In this document: positions 5,798 through 10,018 of the stretch, piece after piece | Layout of the letters: each line of letters starts with the position of its first letter | How positions within the stretch are numbered: the stretch's first letter is position 1 | Origin: JAJPHY01 sp040754475 | Lineage (GTDB): Bacteria; Actinomycetota; UBA4738; HRBIN12 | NCBI GenBank assembly: GCA_040754475.1 | Contig: JBFMCN010000098.1 | Span: forward strand, 1-10,018 | Direction of reading: 5' to 3' | Length of the DNA: 10,018 bases | Notes under the pieces: generated by a model | What the model was told of the DNA's origin: nothing | Seen by the model: the letters and a program-made list of their open reading frames with translations, nothing else | Databases searched by the model: none | Position numbers and translations under genes: made by a program

Positions 5798-6697
5798 GTG
5801 CTCGCTACGATCCTGATCGCGATCCTGGCCGCCGGCGCTCTGTGCGTCGCGTACGGCGTCTTCGTCGAGCGACGCTGGTACCGGCTGGCGAGGTACCGCC
5901 TCGACATCCTACCGGCGGCCGGACCGGACCGGCTCGTCGTGCTACACCTGTCCGACCTTCACGTCACCGCTGGATCGGACAGGCTGGCGCGTTTCCTCGC
6001 CGGACTGCCCGCCGCCGACGTGACGGCCGTGACCGGGGACATCGTCGGTGAGCCGGAAGCCGTCGAGGAGGCCGTCGCCATCCTGCACACCGCACGCGGG
6101 CGGCTCGCCTCGTACTTCGTCCTCGGCTCCAACGACTACTACGTGCCGAAGCCCCTCAACTACCTGGCGTACTTCCGCAAGGGGCGAAGGCGGAGGGGTG
6201 CGAGGCGAGGCCGGGCACCTGAGCTCGTAGCGCAGCTCGAGGCCGACGGGTGGACCCACCTGAAGAACGCTCGGAGGCTGGTTTCGTTCGACGGGCTCGA
6301 CGTCGAGGTGCTGGGGCTCGACGATCCGCACATCGACCGCCAAGATCTGCGCGTCGCGCCGAGACGCCACCCGGAGCGCTTCGGCCTCGCCATCGCCCAC
6401 TCCCCCGACCCGGCGCCGGAGATCGCCGCGCTCGGGTACGACCTCGCCGTGTACGGGCACACGCACGGCGGGCAGGTCCGGATGCCGATCGTGGGAGCGC
6501 TCGTGACGAACTCAGACGTCCCCAGGCGGATCGTGTCGGGCCTCGTGCGGATGGGACGGACCTACGGCCACATCTCCCCGGGCCTGGGCACCAGCAAGTA
6601 CGCCCCGTTCCGCTTCATGTGCCGGCCCGAGGCCACGCTCCTCGAGCTTCGCAGGCGCGAACCAGCTACTCGGGTCGAACCATCCGCTCCGGCTTGA
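5798..6697 (+). CDS. Membrane-anchored metallophosphoesterase (YkuE/YaeI-like)
   Basis: This is a calcineurin-like phosphoesterase of 299 residues with a two-metal active site. The metal-binding motifs are all present: SDLH (Asp53, His55), GD (Asp81), SND in place of the common GNH (Asn112), AHSPD (His201) and GHTHGGQ (His221, His223). A hydrophobic N-terminal segment (residues 1-20) is probably a membrane anchor, with the enzyme domain from about residue 45. Related proteins include UDP-diacylglucosamine hydrolase-like and teichoic-acid-associated enzymes, so a membrane or wall phosphoester is a possible substrate, but the sequence does not show it. A basic patch (FRKGRRRRGARRGR, 126-139) interrupts the domain. 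The GTG at 5798 is chosen because upstream sequence is antisense to yqeY; TTG 5789 is possible. The last 10 codons and stop overlap the 3' end of fumC. PBP, yqeY and such a phosphoesterase recur together in actinomycetes, from memory. Confidence 0.88.
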   Translation: MLATILIAILAAGALCVAYGVFVERRWYRLARYRLDILPAAGPDRLVVLHLSDLHVTAGSDRLARFLAGLPAADVTAVTGDIVGEPEAVEEAVAILHTARGRLASYFVLGSNDYYVPKPLNYLAYFRKGRRRRGARRGRAPELVAQLEADGWTHLKNARRLVSFDGLDVEVLGLDDPHIDRQDLRVAPRRHPERFGLAIAHSPDPAPEIAALGYDLAVYGHTHGGQVRMPIVGALVTNSDVPRRIVSGLVRMGRTYGHISPGLGTSKYAPFRFMCRPEATLLELRRREPATRVEPSAPA

Positions 6698-8063
6698 CGA
6701 GCTCGTCGTACTCGGACTCGGTCAGGTAGCCGAGCGAGAGCGCGGCTTCCTTGAGGGTGGTCCCCTCGTGATGCGCCTTCTTCGCGATCTCGGCCGCCTT
6801 GTCGTAGCCGATCTTCGGCGTAAGGGCCGTGACCAGCATCAGGGAGCGCCCGACCAGATCCGAGATGCGTTCGCGGTTTGCCTTGATGCCCTCCACGCAG
6901 AACTCGCGGAACGTCCGGCACACGTCCGAGACGATCGCAACCGAGTGCATGAAGTTGCGGATCATCACCGGCTTGAAGACGTTCAGCTCGAAGTTGCCCT
7001 GCGAGCCGGCGACCGTAAGCGCGACGTCGTTTCCGAAGACCTGGCAGCAGACCATGGTCATGGCCTCGGACTGCGTGGGGTTCACCTTGCCCGGCATGAT
7101 CGAGGACCCCGGCTCGTTTTCCGGAAGGTCGAGCTCACCGAGGCCGCTTCGCGGTCCGCTGCCCAGCCAACGGACGTCGTTCGCAATCTTCATGAGCGAG
7201 ACCGCGAGCGTGCGGATCGCGCCGTGGGCCATGACGAGTGCGTCGTGAGCGGCGAGCGAGGCGAACTTGTTCGGCGCGCTGGTGAAGGACAGGCCGGTGA
7301 GCTCCATGATCTTGGCGGCCACCGCCTCCCCGAAGCCCGCCGGCGCGTTCAGGCCGGTCCCCACCGCGGTTCCTCCGATCGCCAGCTCGTACAGGCCCGG
7401 CAGCGTGTCCTCGATCCGCGACATGGCGGCGTCGAGCTGAGCCGCGTATCCCGAGAACTCCTGACCAAGCGTGAGGGGCACAGCGTCCTGCAGGTGTGTT
7501 CGCCCGATCTTCACGATGTCGTCGAACTCGGCCGCCTTGCGAGCCAGCGCGTCCCGCAGCTCACGCACCGCCGGGAGCAGCCGGTGGACGACCGCCTCGG
7601 CCGCCGCGATGTGCATGGCCGTCGGGAACGTGTCGTTCGACGACTGCGACATGTTCACGTCGTCGTTCGGATGGATCGGCTTCTTCGAACCGAGGACACC
7701 CCCGGCCATCTCGATCGCGCGGTTGGAAATGACCTCGTTCGCGTTCATATTCGACTGCGTCCCCGAGCCGGTCTGCCAGACGAACAAGGGGAAGTGCACG
7801 TCGAGCCTGCCCTCGATCACTTCCTCGGCCGCGCGGAGGATCAGATCCGCCTTCTCGGGCGGGAGCTTGCCGAGGTCCCGGTTGACCAGGGCGCAGGCCT
7901 TCTTCAGCATCCCGAACGCCCGAACGACCTCCACGGGCATCCGGTCGTCGCCGATCGAGAAATGGTGGAGCGAGCGCTGCGTCTGCGCGCCCCAGTACCG
8001 ATCCGCGGGGACCTCTACCTCCCCCATGCTGTCCGACTCGATCCTTACGCCCTCTTGCGGCAT
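6666..8063 (-). CDS. fumC: Class II fumarate hydratase
   Basis: This 465-residue enzyme of the fumarase/aspartase superfamily converts fumarate and L-malate in the TCA cycle as an oxygen-stable, iron-free homotetramer in the cytoplasm. Diagnostic motifs are GSGTQSNMNANEV (99-111), HPNDDVN (131-137), SSNDTFPTAMHIA (141-153), GRTHLQDA (187-194, with His190 matching E. coli catalytic His188), NKFASLAAHDALV (265-277) and the signature GSSIMPGKVNPTQ (319-331, Ser320 being the catalytic serine and Lys326 the conserved lysine). The Thr-Gln ending of the signature and overall similarity favour fumarase over aspartase. Length is normal. ATG 8063 is preceded by GAGG with a 7-nt spacer. Only 9 nt separate it from the upstream glycosyltransferase stop, so the two are probably one transcript. 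Its 3' end overlaps the convergent phosphoesterase by 32 bp. Confidence 0.97.
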   Translation of the reverse strand: MPQEGVRIESDSMGEVEVPADRYWGAQTQRSLHHFSIGDDRMPVEVVRAFGMLKKACALVNRDLGKLPPEKADLILRAAEEVIEGRLDVHFPLFVWQTGSGTQSNMNANEVISNRAIEMAGGVLGSKKPIHPNDDVNMSQSSNDTFPTAMHIAAAEAVVHRLLPAVRELRDALARKAAEFDDIVKIGRTHLQDAVPLTLGQEFSGYAAQLDAAMSRIEDTLPGLYELAIGGTAVGTGLNAPAGFGEAVAAKIMELTGLSFTSAPNKFASLAAHDALVMAHGAIRTLAVSLMKIANDVRWLGSGPRSGLGELDLPENEPGSSIMPGKVNPTQSEAMTMVCCQVFGNDVALTVAGSQGNFELNVFKPVMIRNFMHSVAIVSDVCRTFREFCVEGIKANRERISDLVGRSLMLVTALTPKIGYDKAAEIAKKAHHEGTTLKEAALSLGYLTESEYDELVKPERMVRPE

Positions 8064-8068
8064 CGCTT

Positions 8069-8074
8069 CACCTC
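8069..8074 (-). promoter_or_regulatory. fumC ribosome binding site overlapping the upstream stop codon
   Basis: On the minus strand, GAGGTG shares two bases with the TGA stop (8075-8073) of the glycosyltransferase gene and lies 5 nt from the fumC ATG. This arrangement favours translational coupling. Confidence 0.55.
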
Positions 8075-9104
8075 ACAGGCTCGTGACCCGTTCGAAAACC
8101 CGTTCGTACCCTGCGACCATCGCCTCTTTCGAGAAGAGCCGCTGCACCCGCTCCCGGCAGACCGCGGGATCGATCTCGCCGAGACACCGGAGCCGATCGG
8201 CGGCCTCCCGAGCGTAGTCCTCGACGCTGACGATCCACCCCGTCTCGCCGTCCGCGACCACCTCGGGCACGGAACCACGAGGCGTCGCGATGACCGGCGT
8301 CCCACACGCCATGGCTTCGGTCATGACGAGTCCGAACGGCTCCGGCCAATCGATCGGGAAAAGGACAGCCTTCGCGCGCCGGAGCAGTTCGACCTTCTCC
8401 TCTTGCGTGATCTCGCCGTGCACGACGGCATCCCCGGGGAGGTTGGGCTTGATGTTGTTCTCCCACTCCTCTTCCTCGGTCCAGTGCGCGATCTTCACGG
8501 CGGAGACGATCCTCATGCCGGCGAGCTTGGCCGCGTCGATCGCCCGCTTCCAACCCTTCTCGGGCGCGGCGCGTCCGAGGAAGAGCACGAAGTCGTCCTT
8601 CTCCGTGTTCATGGAGTAGAAGTCCATGTCGATCCCGTTGTAGACCACGCCCGCATAGCGGAGCGAGCCGTTGGCGCGCTTCTGCGACTCGCTGATCGCC
8701 ACGAACCACACGCGGTCGGCGATCAGGCCGAACAGCCGACTCATGTCCGGAGTAAACGAGCCGTGGAGCGTGTGGACGGTCGGGATCCCCGTCTCTATGC
8801 CTGCGGCGAGCGCCGAGAATGGCGAGTGCACGTGGAGGATGTCGAACCGCTCCCGCGCATTCCGCAGCGAGAACATCGTATGGGTCGTGTCCAGCACGAT
8901 GTCGTTGATCAGCCTCGAGCCGGGGGCCTTCTCGAAGACGTACTCGAGCTTCGCCTTCGTGACCGAGTCCCCCGTGGCGAACAACGTGACGTCGTGTCCC
9001 GCCTCGACCAGACCGTCCGCCTCAAGCGCGACGACCCATTCGATCCCGCCATAGCCCTTGGGCGGAACTGCCAGCCACGGCGGGCACACGATCCCGATCC
9101 TCAA
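8073..9104 (-). CDS. GT4 family glycosyltransferase
   Basis: This is a retaining GT-B glycosyltransferase of family GT4, cytoplasmic or membrane-peripheral, transferring sugar from a nucleotide-sugar donor. Numbered from the TTG start (343 residues), the N-terminal Rossmann domain has RIGIVCPP (2-9) and the glycine loop PKGYGGIEWV (15-24); the C-terminal domain has FLGRAAPEKG (175-184) and the EX7E donor motif EPFGLVMTE (255-263) followed by AMACGTPVIA (264-273). No signal peptide or membrane segment is seen. A GTG two codons upstream (9110) would leave only 1 nt after the GGGAGG Shine-Dalgarno, whereas TTG 9104 has a 7-nt spacer and gives the typical M-R-I-G-I N-terminus. It precedes fumC in a likely two-gene operon. 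Acceptor and sugar are unknown; trehalose, glycolipid or polysaccharide synthesis are all possible. Confidence 0.9.
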   Translation of the reverse strand: MRIGIVCPPWLAVPPKGYGGIEWVVALEADGLVEAGHDVTLFATGDSVTKAKLEYVFEKAPGSRLINDIVLDTTHTMFSLRNARERFDILHVHSPFSALAAGIETGIPTVHTLHGSFTPDMSRLFGLIADRVWFVAISESQKRANGSLRYAGVVYNGIDMDFYSMNTEKDDFVLFLGRAAPEKGWKRAIDAAKLAGMRIVSAVKIAHWTEEEEWENNIKPNLPGDAVVHGEITQEEKVELLRRAKAVLFPIDWPEPFGLVMTEAMACGTPVIATPRGSVPEVVADGETGWIVSVEDYAREAADRLRCLGEIDPAVCRERVQRLFSKEAMVAGYERVFERVTSL

Positions 9105-9111
9105 ACCCACG

Positions 9112-9117
9112 CCTCCC
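9112..9117 (-). promoter_or_regulatory. Ribosome binding site deciding the GT4 start
   Basis: GGGAGG on the minus strand stands 7 nt before TTG 9104 but only 1 nt before GTG 9110, so it supports TTG initiation. Confidence 0.6.
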
Positions 9118-9137
9118 TGTTCCGGCCAGTCTGCAAG

Positions 9138-9143
9138 AGCGTA
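9138..9143 (-). promoter_or_regulatory. Candidate -10 box of the GT4-fumC operon
   Basis: TACGCT on the minus strand fits TANNNT. A start near 9131 would give a leader of about 27 nt carrying the Shine-Dalgarno. No good -35 hexamer is seen, so support is limited. Confidence 0.3.
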
Positions 9144-9168
9144 CCCGGCCGCGCGACCGTCCAGCCGC

Positions 9169-9174
9169 TACACT
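9169..9174 (+). promoter_or_regulatory. Candidate -10 box of the tRNA-Pro gene
   Basis: TACACT fits TANNNT and ends 9 bases before the first tRNA base, so transcription would begin just upstream of the mature 5' end. No clear TTGACA-like -35 is present. Confidence 0.45.
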
Positions 9175-9183
9175 TCCCACGCA

Positions 9184-9260
9184 CGGGACGTGGCGCAGTT
9201 TGGCAGCGCGCAGCGTTCGGGACGCTGAGGTCGCGGGTTCAAATCCCGCCGTCCCGACCA
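9184..9260 (+). tRNA. proM: tRNA-Pro (anticodon CGG), CCA encoded
   Basis: The cloverleaf folds completely: acceptor stem CGGGACG (9184-9190) with CGTCCCG (9250-9256), D stem GCGC/GCGC, anticodon stem CAGCG/CGCTG with loop TTCGGGA and anticodon CGG at 9218-9220, five-base variable loop, and T stem GCGGG/CCCGC with loop TTCAAAT. The discriminator base is A9257 and the CCA end (9258-9260) is encoded. The CGG anticodon reads CCG proline codons, common in GC-rich genomes. The symbol follows E. coli usage for tRNA-Pro(CGG). It stands alone between the GT4 operon and the exported coiled-coil gene, with no integrase or duplicated 3' end in view. Confidence 0.96.
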
Positions 9261-9305
9261 AGAAGAGGTCGGACTCCATGAGTTGTCCCACAGCGCATCC
9301 AGTGT

Positions 9306-9335
9306 TTGACGAACCCCAAGACGCGTGGCTAGCCT
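9306..9335 (+). promoter_or_regulatory. Promoter of the exported coiled-coil gene
   Basis: TTGACG (9306-9311), an 18-bp spacer and TAGCCT (9330-9335) make the best sigma-70-type promoter in the window. Transcription would begin near 9342, giving a leader of about 28 nt before ATG 9370. It also argues against an in-frame GTG at 9325, which lies upstream of that start site. Confidence 0.6.
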
Positions 9336-9352
9336 TCCCCGCGGGCCGCACC

Positions 9353-9373
9353 ATGCAGCCCGCTTCCTCATGA
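9353..9373 (+). other. Possible six-codon leader ORF overlapping the start of the next gene
   Basis: In the short leader an ATG at 9353 opens a frame M-Q-P-A-S-S and stops at TGA 9371-9373, which overlaps ATG 9370 as ATGA. No Shine-Dalgarno precedes either ATG. It could support termination-reinitiation, but so short a frame may be chance. Confidence 0.2.
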
Positions 9374-10018
9374 CGAGAGAGCAGACCGGGAATCGCGGTC
9401 GGATCGCGCGGGGCGCCCTTGCCCTGCTGCTCGTCCTCTCCGCCTCCGTGGCAACGGCCACGCTCTCCTCCGCCGCCCCGTCGCGCAAGGACGTCGAGGC
9501 TGCGAAGGCGAAGCTGAGAGCACTCAACAACCGGCTCTCGCTACTCGACGAGCAGTTCAATCAGGAGCAGATCCGGCTCGGGGAGATCCAGGCGAGGCTC
9601 TCCGACGCTCGGGCGGCCGCCGCCGCCGCCCAGGCCACGGCGGACGAGGCGACCGCGGACTTGAACGCAAGGGCGGCGCGCGCGTACCAGGGGGCGGGAT
9701 CGGAGCTGGAGCTGCTGCTCGGATCAAGCTCCTACGGCGAGTTCTCCGACCGGCTCGAGTTCATAAGCCGTCTCGCGCAGGCCGACGCGGACGTCGCAAC
9801 CGAGGCCGCGAAGGCCAAGCAGCAGGCCCGGTGGGCCGCCGAGCGAGCCTCTGAGGCGTTGGAGGAGCAGCAGTCGATCCTGGCCTCGCTACGCGAGAAG
9901 GAGTCCGAGCTCAAGGCGGGCATCGCCGAAGCCCAGGCTCTCTACGAGGAGCTGAACAAGGAGTACCACGCGGCTCTGGCGGCGGCCGCGGGGGCGGGGG
10001 GGGGGGCGGGGGCCGGGC
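9370..10018 (+). CDS. Exported coiled-coil protein, N-terminal part of a CwlO/PcsB-like peptidoglycan hydrolase (3' partial)
   Basis: The frame is open from ATG 9370 to the window edge (216 codons, no stop). Residues 1-36 form a signal peptide: basic start (TREQTGNRGRIAR), hydrophobic core about 15-32, and a possible cleavage site after SSAA (36). Two heptad-rich helical regions follow (about 38-105 and 135-205), separated by AYQGAGSELELLLGSSSYGEFSDRLEFI (split as residues 105-122 and 123-132), which matches the hinge seen in CwlO/PcsB/EnvC-type N-terminal domains. In those families the coiled coil controls a C-terminal NlpC/P60, CHAP or M23 hydrolase domain, often together with FtsEX. That domain would lie beyond the window, so the enzyme class cannot be told. 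The visible end is an Ala/Gly linker encoded by a long G-run. No ribosome binding site is seen; a good promoter lies upstream. Confidence 0.8.
   Translation, partial: MTREQTGNRGRIARGALALLLVLSASVATATLSSAAPSRKDVEAAKAKLRALNNRLSLLDEQFNQEQIRLGEIQARLSDARAAAAAAQATADEATADLNARAARAYQGAGSELELLLGSSSYGEFSDRLEFISRLAQADADVATEAAKAKQQARWAAERASEALEEQQSILASLREKESELKAGIAEAQALYEELNKEYHAALAAAAGAGGGAGAG
9990..10017 (+). repeat. G-run tract at the window end
   Basis: Four G-runs (5, 11, 5 and 3 bases) separated by one or two Cs fit a G-quadruplex pattern. They encode Gly/Ala in the open frame. An 11-base G homopolymer at a sequence end may also be a sequencing or assembly artefact. Confidence 0.6.

Noticed and set aside
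6768..9281. 837-codon open frame on the + strand across fumC, the GT4 gene and the tRNA
   Set aside because: It is antisense to two well-recognised genes, shows no domain, has codon content typical of a GC-rich shadow frame, and runs through a tRNA.
9184..9369. tRNA-Pro as an integration site for a mobile element
   Set aside because: No integrase, direct repeat of the tRNA 3' end or change in gene content is visible on either side.
9168..9560. Minus-strand open frames covering the tRNA and the start of the exported protein
   Set aside because: They overlap a perfect tRNA and are antisense to a signal peptide/coiled-coil frame with a good promoter; no domain is recognised.

Overview
The window is strongly GC-rich, densely coded DNA that most likely comes from an actinobacterium (Actinomycetota), possibly a deep-branching soil or aquatic lineage known mainly from assemblies. 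The support is indirect. There is a bifunctional penicillin-binding protein with C-terminal PASTA repeats, close to yqeY and a membrane-anchored metallophosphoesterase, a neighbourhood I recall from actinomycete genomes. Several genes start with GTG or TTG, candidate -10 boxes follow the TANNNT pattern, and two genes look leaderless or nearly so. No mobile element, CRISPR array or rRNA is visible. Both ends of the window cut through genes.

Layout, left to right. (1) 1-1035, + strand: a MidA/NDUFAF7-type SAM-dependent methyltransferase missing its first residues. (2) 1047-2762, - strand: a ridA-like gene followed by a nuoD-like gene, which ends 11 bp from the methyltransferase and converges on it. 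(3) 2844-5321, + strand: PBP1-type transglycosylase/transpeptidase with two PASTA domains and a Ser-Pro tail. (4) 5327-5782, - strand: yqeY, converging on the PBP gene. (5) 5798-6697, + strand: metallophosphoesterase, divergent from yqeY with only 15 bp between start codons. (6) 6666-9104, - strand: a GT4 glycosyltransferase followed by fumC (class II fumarase), whose 3' end overlaps the phosphoesterase by 32 bp. (7) 9184-9260, + strand: tRNA-Pro(CGG) with encoded CCA. (8) 9370-end, + strand: an exported coiled-coil protein resembling the N-terminal part of CwlO/PcsB-type peptidoglycan hydrolases, cut off in a G-run at the window edge.

How the genes may work together: the PBP and the partial hydrolase-like protein belong to cell-wall growth, and the phosphoesterase may act on the membrane surface. 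FumC (TCA cycle) and NuoD (complex I) are respiratory or central-carbon functions. The most interesting part is the left end. NDUFAF7, the human relative of the first gene, dimethylates one arginine of NDUFS2, the human relative of the second gene. That arginine is present here (Arg76). The same NuoD carries Trp and Glu where complex I has its quinone-site Tyr and Asp, lacks a C-terminal segment of about 25 residues, and stands apart from any other nuo gene in view. This suggests a specialised NuoD paralogue with its own methyltransferase. No stretch of more than 300 bases lacks a gene.
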